Of a stretch of 64,000 nucleotides of DNA, positions 12,457 to 26,526 are shown one piece after another. How positions within the stretch are numbered: the stretch's first letter is position 1; each line of letters opens with the position of its first letter. The notes under the pieces were generated by a model. It searched no databases, was not told where the DNA came from, and was given only the letters and a program-made list of their open reading frames with translations. Made by a program: the position numbers and the translations under genes. Origin of the DNA: Gorsachius magnificus (taxonomy: Eukaryota; Chordata; Aves; Pelecaniformes; Ardeidae); the NCBI GenBank assembly GCA_034008185.1, contig CM067084.1, positions 68,668,612 to 68,732,611 on the forward strand, given 5' to 3'.

Positions 12457-15400
12457 AATACCATTAAACTAGTTATGCTTAACATGGCCCAGCTATTAGT
12501 ATTTCCAAATACATTTGAAGTGGGCCAGGTTAGAAATTTTGTCCAAAGAGCTTTGATTCATATATTAAATATTTCCCTTCTAAGTCAATTCAGAATTAGA
12601 CACTTTAAAATACTGAAACCAAAAATGCTGAACACTGGCTAAAATATTTATTTCTTTATGCCATGTGATACCTTAAAAATGCTCTCTTATGTTTAATCTG
12701 GCTATTTTTTCATTTTTCTATGTGTAGAGGCATCATTCTTATCAAACAAAATATTGCAAAAAATTATATATTTGAAAATAATCCAATAAGTACAAAACTG
12801 TCTAGGAGTGAAATGCAAGAATTATCATTGTTCTTTACTGCAACAGTAACCATATAATTGCAGGCTTACTGCCTCAAAATAATTTGTATTCACGTGAAAC
12901 AACTAGTTTTCAGGAATATTATAGTACCAATTTTCTTAAAATTCTTTATTCATGGGAGCAGGTATATTGAACAATCTGACCTCCTGAAATTAAATTCAAA
13001 TTATGATATGAATGTAGAAACTATTTTCCTATTTGTCTAAGATGCTGAGACACAGGACTTAGTTCTGATTAATTTGGTTGTATAAACCAGCGATTTCCTC
13101 TGCTGAAGTAATTGAAATTACACTGGTGTAAACCAGATGGGAGCCCAGAATCACGTCTGCACTGATCGAGGGTACTTTACTAAATAATATGCAAAGTATT
13201 TCAGAAAAAATGTGCTGCTACCCTAAAAGCAACATAATGCACAACTGCAGAATATTAATATTGTCTGGCAGTATAAACACCTGGGGTTTTAGCTTGAGTT
13301 AATATGAAGGGAGACCAAGCAGATGCTTGGTCCCTGCTCCAGCTGTCATGGTTTGCCCAGGGGAATCTGGGAATGAATCTCCCTGTTTCAAGGAAATTCC
13401 CTGGCAACATAAAGCCAAACTTATGACATCCATTTCCCAACCTCTCTGTGTAAATCTTTTCAACTCTGCTTGGAGGTGGAGACTATGAGCATTAATTTTT
13501 GGGAGCATGTGGGTAAGAGCAGAGAAGGTAGCAGTATTTTGTGTTTCACAGCAGGTTTGTTAGTTCTCACACGGAGTGTGAAACAGCTGATTTCTGTCTG
13601 GTGGGCCCCGATATCCAGGTGAGCATCTTCTGCCCATGCAGGGCCACCAACCCTCTCCTGGGCTGTGATTACTCCTGGCAGCTAGAGGTGCCCCATCTGA
13701 TCTGCTGACCTGACATACTTGATGCGTAAGGTAATGACAGGAGCAAGGCTGCGGTGAGCGCTCCAGATGCCAGCCCTCCACTGCCAGGGCCCATGCACAG
13801 AGGATGTGCTGTAGTTTTGCATCTCTCCTTTTTTATGACCTGTCATGAAACCATATCATCTGGTAGTTTGAGAAGTCTAAGTACTTATGGACCAAACTCA
13901 GACCAAAATGGCTTTACTGAGACTTAGTGCTCCCGCTCCCTGCTGTTCTCTCTGGACCAAGCACACGGCAGCTAGAAGTCTTCTGGAGTTAGTGGGAGAC
14001 AGGAGAAATCTGTGTTTTGCATCAAGTCAAACTTTTCAGCCATCCCCATCTTTTGCTCTGGGAAGAGTTTCTCTGAAGCTATCTCCAGCTTCTCAGGCTA
14101 CACAACATTATGCAGCTTTCTGCAGCAAACCACTAGCAAATTCTGCTCCAGTTTTACCCATCATAACTCTCTTGCTTCACTTAGCCAGGTCTGCAATAGC
14201 CCACAGGGCACTTTGTCACCCATAGCAGTCTTAGTGGCTGTGTGACCTATTAATCTGCTCTGTTTTTTGCATGCAAAATCAGAGGAAATCCAAGAAGGTA
14301 GCTTAGAAGTGGATCATAGCATATGTTTCTCCTGAGAAATGAAGTTTAGCCCTGCAGTCATAATATATTGGTTTTCTTCCCCTGGTTCTGAGGGAAAGCA
14401 TCTCCAAGTCACACTCCAGTCAAATTGCTTTTGACCTGATAGTTTTGAGGGCAATTCATTGTTACCTTCTCCCAGGTGTAAAAAAGATACAACCCTGTGA
14501 TAACAGCTAAGACATGTAGAAAAACATGCTTTAAAAGGGAGTATCTTCACAAGAGACTTTTAAAAATAAGCACCGTATAACTCCAAAGAAAATTAATGGG
14601 GATTCATATCGCCTACCTTTAAACATGTATAACACAGATGCCTACACCCAAGCCAGTCACCTACAGTCTCTTTAGGGGGACTTTAAAAGAGAAGCTATCC
14701 CTCTAGACATCCCCTGGACCTATTTAGACCCGTACCTTCGGTGGAGATGGATGCGCCCATCCCTATCTGCTGACTATGAAGCTGGATAGTAGTTGAGTTT
14801 GTGACAGTTATATTTGAGTTGAAGCATCATCTACAGAGACTGCTGAAGCAGTGATATCAGTTTGAGCAGGGCACTGTCTGGGCTTTGGTAAATGATATTC
14901 ATAGAAAAATTGAAAGAGGATGTTTTAGTAATGTGAGCCTGACAGGCTTCTGTGCTGATAGGTGTAAATAAGGCAATTCCGTCCAGACTTCCACAATAAC
15001 GAGTCATCACGGGATTTGTTTGCTGAGGTGCCAGAGCACCTGTTTGTCCCTATTTTAAAATGACTCCTTTGGAAAGAATTTAAACCACAAACAAAAAACC
15101 CCAATTTTAAACATTGCCCGTTAAGATTGCACACGCGAGGAGAGCTTGAGGGCTTTTCCTTTCTTTCCTGCCGTAGTGGAAAAGTTTCAGCCCGTTAACA
15201 TGCTGCTCCGAAGAAGAGCTGACAGCCAGCAGGTAGAAATGCCAGGGAGGATCTCCACTACGACTCAGCGCTCTCATAGCAATGCCAGGCATTTTCACAA
15301 CATCGCTGTGGATGCAGCTTGTGCTTCCTGATTTTTAGAAGGAAGTAGCTTTAGTGTATTCATTAAAACGCTGTTGATTTTGAAGCCGTGTTAATGATGT

Positions 15401-16670
15401 GCATAGGTACGCATTACTAGAAAATGTTTACTACCATTCTGCTTCAAAGCTGCGTGCTCGGCAAGCCTCTCCTAACAACAGAAGGGCTGTTGCCGCTGTG
15501 CTGAGTGCCCATGTCTTTACAAGAGAACCGAGTGCCTTCTGGAGCCACAGCAGTGTTTCACGAGCTGTTTACATTACCTACTTAGGTGCTGTATGTGATC
15601 CTAGCTTGCCACATTGCTCAAGCCTGTAAGTCTCAGCTGAGTGAAAGCCCAGCCTCTTAGCAGTCTTACCAGCCAATGGTTCAATAGGGAGCCTGGTTTC
15701 ATATATAGGCCAAGTTTCACATGAAAATCACGCTGCAAATTCATGTAAATGAATGAACTGCTGGACTTAGGTTCTGAGAAAAAATCCATAGATGTTGTAC
15801 TTCATAACGTGGGTCACTAAACTGGAGCGTCCGCATAATCTCAGACAGGATGTCAATAATTACCCCCGCAAATTTTGCTTATACTTTTGAAGAACCTGTG
15901 GAATCTTGAATGATTATTTTCCATCCCTCCATTTCAGTTCAGCCCCACCTGCTGCCTCTTCTTCCCCCCAAAAGCCAGCCCCAGTTCCCCATTGTTCCAC
16001 AGCCTGGGTTCTTTCCATATAAGTGTGGACCTTTAGTTATCTTAAGGACATCACCAACTTTCAGATTTTCCATAACAGCCCAAGGAGGAAACTGAAACAC
16101 AACTTCAGTACTCACCATTGTGCAACATTGATGGGCTCAAGACAAAACATTACCATCCGTGTTTTACTTAATTAGCAGAACATCTCCTGATATTAGGAAA
16201 GGTAATTAGAAATTCTGCTTAATCACACCTTATCATCATTATAGGTTAAGGGTACTCTATTAACTCCTCTTTTTGGAGTAGATTTGAGCTCAAGGACACA
16301 CTTCATGGAAATAGAGTTGCAGAGAAATAACTATGGTTTAGGTTCACTGGCCCAGTTCCTCTTGCAGGGACTGGAAAAAGGCAGGGGAAGTAAAATATGC
16401 TGATGTTACGCTTCTGGAGCCTTTCCTCTGGGATTGAGAAATAAGTGACCACACAGTCAGTCTCTCTGGGGTCCTCACCCTGGTGCTGGTGGTTTGTCAC
16501 CAGGTCCAGAATCCAGATAACACCTTGTTAGAGTCAGAGGTTTCAGCTATGGGAAGTTGTCTTCGTTTCTCCAGACCATTTCTGAATTTTTCCTTAAAAT
16601 ACAACTCAAACCCAAAGGATTTATTTTTGGTGGGCACCATGTTGTAATCTGACCTCTGAGCACCACCTTT

Positions 16671-16766
16671 ATGTGTGTATAATATGTGTGTATATTATAA
16701 TGTTGCATTTGTATAATATGGGAGCGTGTATGTGTGCATGTGCGTATGTACATAAATAGACATATA
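16671..16766. repeat. Alternating TG/TA low-complexity tract
   Basis: The tract is mostly alternating purine and pyrimidine (TGTGTG, TATAT, GCATGTGCG), interrupted by short spacers. It resembles a decayed TG microsatellite in intron 2. Confidence 0.7.
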
Positions 16767-17892
16767 AAATAATAGTGCCCACACTGAGTCAATCCAGAAT
16801 ACCCTTGAATTTAGACACTAAAGAGTTGTGATAGCTAAACCAGATGCTTCCAGTACATAGTCTATATGTGTCCTGATGATGAAAAATTCTGATTGGAGCC
16901 TATGGCTGTATCAGTAAGATTAACATTGAACCAAAATAATATTTTCAACTAATATGCTCTTGGCTGTGAAGATGCACTAGGAGTTGTCACTTAAAAAAGT
17001 CCTGATCAATTAACAGGAAAAATCCTTCAGAGCAAAAGTCTACCTTTGCTCTGTATGTGTATGCAAGGCTGTTATGAATATGAGATTTACGCCAGCTTTG
17101 GGGATGAGACACCAAAAAATATCATATTTCTGTGATGTCAGAAATCATATTTAACATGCTTGTTCTTAGACGTGGTGCTGGTGACACTCTCCAGCTTCAT
17201 TCACAAGCTAAACTGCCATGTCGAAAAATAATCCAGGCCTTACATGGGACCTTTCTTGACTAAGATTTTTTTCCCACTTTTACAAAATTATTTGGCTTTT
17301 TTCAAAAAAAGAAAATGAAGTTAAAGCAAAGAAATTTACCACCAGAAACAAAATCATTGTAATGGTCTTTTGTGACTTCAAAAATATTATGATGAATCTC
17401 TGTATGAAAATTCTTTTTCTTTTCATCAGTGGTTAAGGGGCCATAATTCTGATATTTAGACGAAATATTGAGCCCTATGTAGGTAGGCTATGTTTATGAT
17501 GCAGTACTCAAGATGTGTGTACTGACTTGTGGGAATGACAATGATTATGCATTTTCCTGGGCAGGAGGCAGTCATTTCTGTCACTACTGAAATAGCCTCC
17601 AATTGGAGCAATTGGAGCATTGTCCTCCCAGCTTTACCGTGCAACTTCTGAAAGTTATGTCACTGTTCTTTGTCCCCATTTCTTCCTATACAGGGGTGGG
17701 GTGTTCTTTTGTCAATTTATTAATTACAATCTATTACAAAGCTGTAATGTAGACTTTCTGAAGGTGTTCCTAGGTTGTGGTATCCAGACTTGGATTATTG
17801 AAATATCATAAAAGGCTTCTTTTTTTCAAAGTCACAGCTGAGTTTCCTTCCTGTAGGTGTCAAACTTTGTCTTTTACTTTGCTGTCAATTAG

Positions 17893-18045
<153 letters not shown>

Positions 18046-21000
18046 TAAGCAAACCTTTAAAATTCTGTCATGATCTCTTGTTTTCTACTTATTGCTGAAT
18101 CACTTCAGGCTATGGAAGGCTGGAAAGCTGAAAAGTACAAAAAAATTCTTGGTGACCTCTTTTTTAAAGGTTTTTAGGTTTTGCAGAGCGTTTTATTTTT
18201 AAAGAACATTTTAAAGATGCCCTTTTGCATTGGAATATTTAAACATCACATTCACCTTTTCGTTTCTGGTTTGGTTTCTGGATTGCTACAACAGTGTGTG
18301 GAAATGTGCTGTTCTGTCCAGCTTCATAATTTCTTTTTGAAAATACCTGGACTAAATGTCCTATAAGGCTGTGGAATATCAAACCCAACAAGCCAGTTAA
18401 TTTTTTCTTTTTTAGTTAATTCAGAGAAAATTCAAAACTCAATTGCTCGTAAAAAGTGGCTGACATGGAACAACAGAAAAACACCTTTTTGTCACCTGGA
18501 ATTTCTTTTATCTTCCCAGTGTTAGCCACTGCATGCCTCAGTCACATATGAGTGTGGGAAAATGGTCAAGTAATGACTGGCTTCAACCACACCACCAACC
18601 AAACACATTTGCTGGCTTTTATGTAGTGATAGTAGTAATGAGAGGCAGACTTTTCCCCCTTATCTAAAAATGACCTGTATCATTCAAAAAAAAGAGGAAA
18701 TAAACTGTTATGATACAAAAACTGCTGAGTTTGTGAATAGCTTGATTGGCTGCAGATGGTCACAGTGCAAACAGACCTTCTGTTCTGTGAGTTCTAGCTG
18801 TCACTGCCTAACCTACGGTCTTTTGCCCATCCTTCAGCTCACTCTTGACCTATACAGGTGAAAAATTTCTTGTTGGCAGCTTAGCATCTTTCACAAAGTA
18901 AAAGCCAACCTATTTTCTGTCTTGAATTAACACAGCTTTGGTGTAATTGCATGCACTTATACCAGCAAAGGATTTGATCCCAAAATTAATTCAAAAAGGA
19001 CCTAATCAAATATATGTGTTTCAAGTGCTCTCCACTTGACATGAATGATCATACTTGAGTTAACCTAATATCCTGTTGGAGGCTTAAAGAAAAATATACA
19101 AATATTGTGACTGTCATAGAAAACTTTCACAGTATATTTTCCAAGATTTCAGCAACCCGTATTCTGGTGGTCTCTTCACCGAAGATGTGGTATCTCTGTG
19201 CTTAAGAGCCTGTGGATTTTTCTTTCAAGCATTTGTCTAATCTCTTTTGAACTCACACAAACTTTTTTTCTTTAACAAGGGGTGGCAAAGATTTCCACTG
19301 TGTAACTAGATACTGTGCAGAAACATTAATAGGATAGCATGATCTACAAGATACTTCAGTAAACACAACAATGCTGAAGGACTAAATAGCAAATATTTAC
19401 TGCTGAAACAAAAAGTGTGCTAGATTCCAATTGCTGACTTAGAATCAGCTAATAAATATGCTTTCTTGTTTGTTTTTTTTTCATGCCAAAGATTAAAACT
19501 GAAATAAGCAATACCTTAAAATGTGTTGAGTGTGATGATGATTTTTATTGTAAATAATTAATTTAGTCTTCTCGTGCTTCTGAGATACTGTCACAAGATC
19601 TCAAGGCTCAAATATTATAAGTGTATATGAGAAATGCAGAAAATGAAAGAGGAATGTTGTACTCTAGAATTAATAACATATTTCAGGCAAAAAGGACACT
19701 ATTCAAGATGCTCCAGTGCACTAACAATGTTCTATATTCAATGTCTCTAGCAATCCTTTTAGTTGACCAGTCTATCTAGGATGCTTATTAGGGAGAATGA
19801 CAAGATTTTTCTCTGAAAAAAGGCATAGAGGGGGCCTGCCCACCCATCAGATCACATAATAAATGACAGGTCACCTCCCACGTATGGGGCCTGAAATTTA
19901 TCACTTGCATTAAAACTTGTGACCCAGCTCAGCAGCCAACAGTCCCATCTCCCTGTCACCAAGGTTAGTTTTCGTGTCTATGGTATGAGACAGAAGAACG
20001 TGGAATAGTCTGAAGACTTACATCCAGATCTAAAATCAATGCCCCCATTCAGAGATAGTCCTGTGAAGATACACTTGTGCAATCATTCAGCCCCTGCTGC
20101 CTTAGCATCTTAGTGCTTTGCAGACTGAAATGCCCATGTAGACAACATGCTTTGGTTCTCCTTAGGGCCAAAACATGAACGTGTGAAGGTACAGCTAAGC
20201 TAGTACATGAAACAGCATCCAGGAACATTCCCAGGTGCTGCCTGATGCAGCTGGATTGGCCGTTGGTACGCGCCTGTCCCATGTGAGCCAGCCCCTTCCC
20301 CAGCAGCTCCTGGGATAGTTCCAGAGTCAGTGTCCCACAGATCAATGTGGTGTGGCCAGTGCCCTTCAGCAGCATGGACTTCCGAGCAGAGGCAGGAGCT
20401 GCTCCCTGCCAGCTGGCCTGAGCGCTTGGAAATGCTCCCCAGCAGGTTTCATCTACTGTGATAACCACAGTGGCTAAAGGAGCGTAGGAGATCCTGCTCT
20501 AGGGACCTCCACCCTTCCTGTTAAAGCTGGGCAAATGTGTCGTCAAACCCCGGCTGTATGAGACTGCTGAGATTCAGGGACTTGGGCATACACATTCTAA
20601 TGAACTGTAGAAAATTTTCCAAAAATAATTTCATTGACACTTTGTATTTTCACCTGAAGTGTTTACCTCAAACATTACACTTTCAAATGTCTACTGATTT
20701 AAAGCGTGACTCCAGAGTGAGCTGCTGAACTGCTGAAGGACATGTATTTCACCCTGGGCTTGCACAGCAAAGGAAAGTCTTGAACTCAAGCCTCCCCAGA
20801 ATGAACCTTGCCTGCCCCAGCATTTTCATTGATTGTTGGTGAATTAGCAGCCTTTTAAATGCATTTTCATTTGCAGTTTAGATGCAATAATAATTTGCAT
20901 CAAATACATTTACGTTGTAGCTATAACTTATATTAGATGATTAGTGGGAATCCATGAGATTTCCTCTTATGAGTCAATTCCTGGCATACTAATGGAAGGA

Positions 21001-24000
21001 AACAGCTGAAGCTGCATTTCTTCTACAGTAATTACAGCTAGATTTGTGTTTCATTTTTCTGAGTTAGATTTTTTCTGTTCATTTTTTTAATTGCACTGTG
21101 AATGTACAAATGGGCTGTAACAGGAGCTACAAACTCTAGCTTGTCTCACAAACTGGAATATTAATTTAACAAGGAACCGCTATGTCATGGTGTGTGGGCA
21201 ATAACACAGCTGCAGCTTGTGTAAATGTTGAGTTTCTTTTGACCGGGATGTTTTGGTCTAGTCTGTCTTTCTAGGCTCTATCACACTCTCTAAGGGTACT
21301 TAGCAGTTTTCAGAAATCCTGCCTAAGGTCAGATTTTGGTCACTAAAACTCAGACATCCCACCAGCCTACTAAACTGAACTGGCATCTCCCTATTTAGCC
21401 AGGGTATCCAACTGATTTCCCGAGGATATTCAGAAGTAATTTTTCTGAGGAGGTAAGCACCAATCTGCTTTCTAGAGCTCTGCTGCTGCCCCCCCATCAG
21501 TAGACAGCGACTGACACCCTGTTAACTAAAAAACTACTAACACTCCTACAGAAAGTCAGAAACTCAGGTACAGACAGGACAAGTAGTGGTGCAGAGTTTT
21601 CCAAAATGGTTTAATTGTGGTGTGTGTACATTTTACATTAGATTGTTATAGGATAAAAACTGAAAACAGACTTTGGATTAGGAACTGTAGTAAAGTATGT
21701 TTGCACAAAACACTTTGCGAGCTTGTGGTTAAACAGCCATGTAGTCTCTGAAGAGCTGGGGGTCTGGCTGCCCATGCTGCAGGGAGCCTAGAGCTCGTAT
21801 CTCCTGGTATCCAGATGAGCTGACTACTTGTCTACTACAGAAAATATGATGATAGTGCCAAGAGATTTGTTGATATAAACGTATCTATATTATTTGCCCC
21901 TTGTGATCTCAGTGAAAAGTAATTAGCTGGCTGGACCAGTCTGGATGGCACTTCAAAAGTCTTCAGAAAAAACTACATTTCTCTATTGATTGGAAAGAGA
22001 AATTAGGTACTTGTTTGGGTTGCATTGTCCCTTGCCCTTGATTCCTTCTTCCCCTAATCCCCAGTTATATGAAGCAAGACTTAAGCTTAGGTAGGTAGCC
22101 TAGATCTGATCTGCTGTTCTTTTGTCTGGAAGGGATGAAAAAATGATGAAAAAAATAGGGAATTTTACTATCAAAATTCTTGCATTTTTTCCAAAGTATC
22201 ATTTTCTGTAAGAAGAACTTCAGTTTCATCAAAAATTATTCTTTTGCTTTTGGATGAACTGAAATTAAATCTTATTTCTTTTAACGCAAAATGTCAAATC
22301 CCAAATACATATATTTGGAGGAAGTTCTGCTCATGACAACCTTTTCATGAGTTTATGGGACTGCCCCTGACCAGAATAACTGATTTTCAAAAGTTAATCA
22401 TCCAGACCTTCAAAATAAAATTAAGTGGTGAATCTCCCAACAGTTCCTTGAATGACAGGGAATACTAACCAAGAACATTAATCTTTCTTTGAAGACTTAC
22501 ATTATTAAAAAAAAAAGTTGGCAACTCAAGAAAGAAACATGAAGCCTGGAAAGCCCTTTAGTTATGCATGATAACTGCAGAAAGAAGTAATGAGATATGG
22601 GTAAGCGATCTGTCATCAGTTAAATCCTCATGGAGAGAGAGAGGAGGAAAGAAGGTAAACCTTCTGTAGTGGGTAATTCTGGCATCCGTCAGTAACTCCA
22701 GCATACACAAGAATACGGAACAGCTAATATAAAACAAGGGCAGCATCTCAACTCCAAAAGATCTATATTAAAAAGCTTTTTGAGGCTCATGCATCTTCTC
22801 TGAGCTTTATTAAATTTAACTTCACAATCCCAACTTATAAATCATATTATTTGAAGTATGAACTGTCTTTCATAACATCTGACACAGAAAAGAATCATTC
22901 TTCCGTAAATGCTCATAATAGCTTGGAGGATAACAGCGTTTTTCAGGAAGGGCTTGGGGTTGATTTATAACCTTCATTTTAGAAATGAAATTGAATAAAT
23001 GCTTAAAGATATGTGAGCCTTGTAGCCAGTTTTATCACCGTTAGAGGCATTTCTGATAGCAGAAATTCCTTCTTAAAATGAAAAGCAGTCCTGTTTTTTA
23101 TCAGACCTTTTGTATGTTGTGTATTTCAAGCATAGATGAATGAGCTGTAGAAATGTCAGCTCCTAATAGGGTCCCACCTTGAGATTACAGTGTGCCCCTT
23201 CAAGATCCAGCATTTTATCCATGCTTATCTTTCCACAAATATCTGGGTGTCCCCTGGGAAAGAAGATTAGCGTTCATGAAAGGATCCAGATTTTCAGTAT
23301 CTTTCACACAACATGCATTTAGGATTGAGTCAAGAGCCAGGTTTCTCCCCATGTACCAAGGTGGCTAGACTTGGCATTACATGGCTTGTCTTCAGACATG
23401 AGTAGATCCGCTGCCTGCTCTGAAAGTAATACAGATTACCATAAAAGACAGAAGTTTTTTGCAAAAAAAAAATCGTGTATCACAATGGTTTCTCTGTTGA
23501 TGTGGAACAGAAAAATCTGAGAAAAGTTTTGGACCATTCCTCAAAACTCTTGGAATATTGAAGTGATCTTATTTTTAGTAGCCTTGCTTAAAGCTGTTAT
23601 ATGCTTTTTAAATTGTCAGAACAACTTCAAAGGCAGCAGAGGTAGAAGGGTGAAGATTTACTTTTGCCAGCTTATAGGTCATTTTCCTATGGACAGAACA
23701 ATAAGTTTGATATATTTAACAGCCCATAAAGAAGTGTTAGCTACATTCTCAGAGTGGCTCTATATTTTGATGTATTTTTCTTTCTACTCATCAGCCTCTG
23801 GAAACTGTTACATATTTCATAAGACAGACGTACAAAAGTACATTACTGCTACTAGCTAGAGTAAGACTAAGTTTCAAATCCCGTGAAAACTGGAACAAGT
23901 GAAGAACACACATTGTAGCAAAAATGTTCCTGCATTTCTGAATTCCCCTAATACCCCAATCTGTCTTCAAAAGAAAGGGGAGGTAAAAAAGAGAAAAAAG

Positions 24001-26422
24001 AATGCTGGAGAGGAGAAATTATTTGTTTAGTCTCAAGTGCTGGATGGGTTGTTTAATGTACACACGTGCACAGCTGGAAATTATTGCTTCTCTGCGAAGG
24101 TGCCCTTTCTAAAATAGGCTGGGAGAAACATCACCTTGGGCTGCCCCATAGCACGGCTCTGCTCCTCGGATTGGCATCAGGAATGTGCATAAACCTACAG
24201 ATGCAGGGAAGCAAGAACACCTGGCAAGCGTTTTAGTGCTGGGTGGAGCTGAAAATAACCAGTCAAGGAGCACTGATTACCTATCAGAGACCCCAAGCAC
24301 CAAGAGGAGGTGGTTCAGGTTTAGTCTTAGGTGAGTTTGCCTGGTGGCTGCAGCGTTCAGTAACCTGCCTTGATACAGCAGACCTAATCTGGAGTGAAAA
24401 TATTTTATAGGGGATGGAAAATTTCTTTTCTGATCTCTAATATGATCAGCTTTCTGAGCTTCACGAGACTCCATACTAAAGGCTGTGAATAAAGTCCATG
24501 CTCTAACAGAAATAACACATATTTTTGGAAGGGAGCAGGGGGCTTATGGTGTTTCCTTTTGGGAGAAAGGCTGGGTGTCTGCAACTAGCCTGACTGCCTC
24601 TTCAGCAGTAAAGAGTCCTGCCAAAAAGGAAAGACAGGCTATAATGATGTCTATCTTATGTGGTGGATCCCCACAAGGCCATGAAACAAACATTCCGTTT
24701 TCCTGGAGAGTAATGAAGGCGCTCAACGCTCTTGGCTCCCTTTGGTTACACCCAGCTGCTCTAAGCCTGGTTTATGGGAAGAAAGGCTATGATGTTGCCC
24801 TCTTTGGCTACATCTATGTTAGTAATTTAAATCTGGGTATTCTTCCTGGACTCTCAAACCCAATCTTCCATACTGCTAAATATTTTTAGACCCACTCCTA
24901 GCCTAGCTGTGGGCTGGGGCATGAGCACTATCCCAGAGAAGCCCCAGGTGCAGCCAGATTGCTCCCAGCAGGCAGCTCGCATGCCATCATCCTGCTTTTG
25001 GAGGCTGACAGTTCAACAGTCCCAGCACAGACTTTTCTGTGCCGTTTGGTCTTGGTGCTGGAGAACAGCCACTGACATGTTTATTGGTACAACCTACGCT
25101 TCTTACTTCTTTTGTGAATTTAGCTGAGGTCATGCACCTCAGGCCCTGTAATCCTAGGCCATTCTAGGCACCTGATGGGCTCTAAGACTCCTTTCCAGGC
25201 AAGAAGACATTGTAAATCAAGGGAGGGAGATATATTTAGTGTCTCACACAGAGCTTAGATGGGTGAACTCTTTTTGCTATAAAGGTGAGTACTTTCCTCA
25301 AATAGCTGGATCAATTCATCACTGCATTAATGTAAATCTGGAATAGGTAAAGATATAGAAGTTTTATATCTAAGATTGAAAAAAAAAATGTCTGTTCCCC
25401 AGAGCCTTAGAAGAGTTAATGATGGTGGAAAAGGGCAGGAAAAGGTGTTGAGGCAGCAGGAAGGGTAGGATAATTGGAAGAAGAGAATATAGGAAAGACT
25501 CATCTTGAGTTGTAAATATTCAGGACATTATTTCTAGCTGTAGAAATTACACTGGACTCAGCACTGCTAGTTGGTGACCTCTGGATGCTGGTGCTAAGTG
25601 AGTGCTAGCTGTAACATCTTCACTGACTGATGAATGCATGATCCAACAGTTACTTAATTTTGTTCTGATTTTAATACACTAAAATACTAATTGCCAGTAT
25701 CGGAACACTGTCTCGAGCCTACCTATACTGAATCTTGTTCTGGTGACTAATTGTTTCCTGTGAGAAACTGCTGCCACCTTGAAATACATAATCTTTGGAC
25801 TTAACTTTAATACGTTCCTCATAAAAGCAGGAATTGGCCTTTGGCATAGTTTAAGTTTTGATCTTTTTTGCATTAAAAACTGCTGCAATAGATATTCCAT
25901 CTCACGTATGTCTCATTGTATCATGGGACCGTTCTTAGGAGCCTGTCTTCTGCATCATTCTTATTGAGACAGAAACTATGTTTGCTGACCCAGAATAAAC
26001 TTTTCTCGCACAAAGTTTTCATTTCAGGAGGAATTCCATTATAAACACCGACAAATATCAAACTGCTGGGAAAAATAATCCTTTTTGGTTTAAGAATGTT
26101 CAGTTTCAGTCAAGTTCCTCTTACGAATTTGCAATTATTGCCTCATTCTGCCTTCACAGGGGGATAGCTGCTACCCAAAGCAGACCTTCATGAGCTTGGG
26201 GTTAGTTGTGGCCGTGTCTTGGAGCTGTGCTGTAGATAATCACAGTAATTCCCTGCACATTTTTGGCCAGAAGCAGAGCTCTAGTGCTGTGGCAGGGGTA
26301 TTCTCAGGAGAGCTTGCAGGGGAGCAGGGTTTCAGTGTTCTCAGCTTAATGAGATGGGAAAGAAAGAAGAAAGGCATTTAGACATTGCTTCAGACTCCTC
26401 AATTTCCAATTTAGGCAAGCAG

Positions 26423-26526
26423 TCCTTTTTTTTCTTTTTTTTTTTCCCCACTTTATTCACCTTTTTTCCTTTTTTCTTTATTTCTTCCTTCCCCCCTCCC
26501 CGCCCCCGCCTTTTTCCTTCTCTGCT
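26423..26526. repeat. Polypyrimidine tract
   Basis: About 100 bases are almost only T and C on the + strand, with T runs first and a C-rich stretch (CCCCCCTCCCCGCCCCCGCC) near 26490-26510. There is no AG acceptor with a plausible exon behind it, so I read it as simple sequence. Confidence 0.85.

Larger units (their letters stand above)
9497..17892 (+). other. STK32B: STK32B intron 2 (complete)
   Basis: This complete 8,396-bp phase 0 intron lies between the two recognised exons, with donor GTAAGA and acceptor TTAG. The acceptor's pyrimidine tract (about 17867-17884) is interrupted and looks weaker than that of the upstream exon. The interior has no recognisable transposon. It contains a T-run and CT repeat (11463-11513), a TTTA microsatellite (12413-12456), a somewhat GC-richer patch around 11880-12340 and alternating TG/TA sequence (16671-16766). 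None of its short open frames resembles a known protein. Confidence 0.85.

Noticed and set aside
20049..20468. 139-codon open stretch on the - strand
   Set aside because: It starts at GTG, shows no family motif and has intron-like codon use.
24485..24889. 134-codon open stretch on the + strand
   Set aside because: No ATG start, no recognisable motif and no promoter or RNA evidence; expected by chance in 64 kb.
26423..26526. Long pyrimidine tract as a possible splice acceptor
   Set aside because: No AG followed by a plausible STK32B exon was found downstream; it is better explained as simple sequence.
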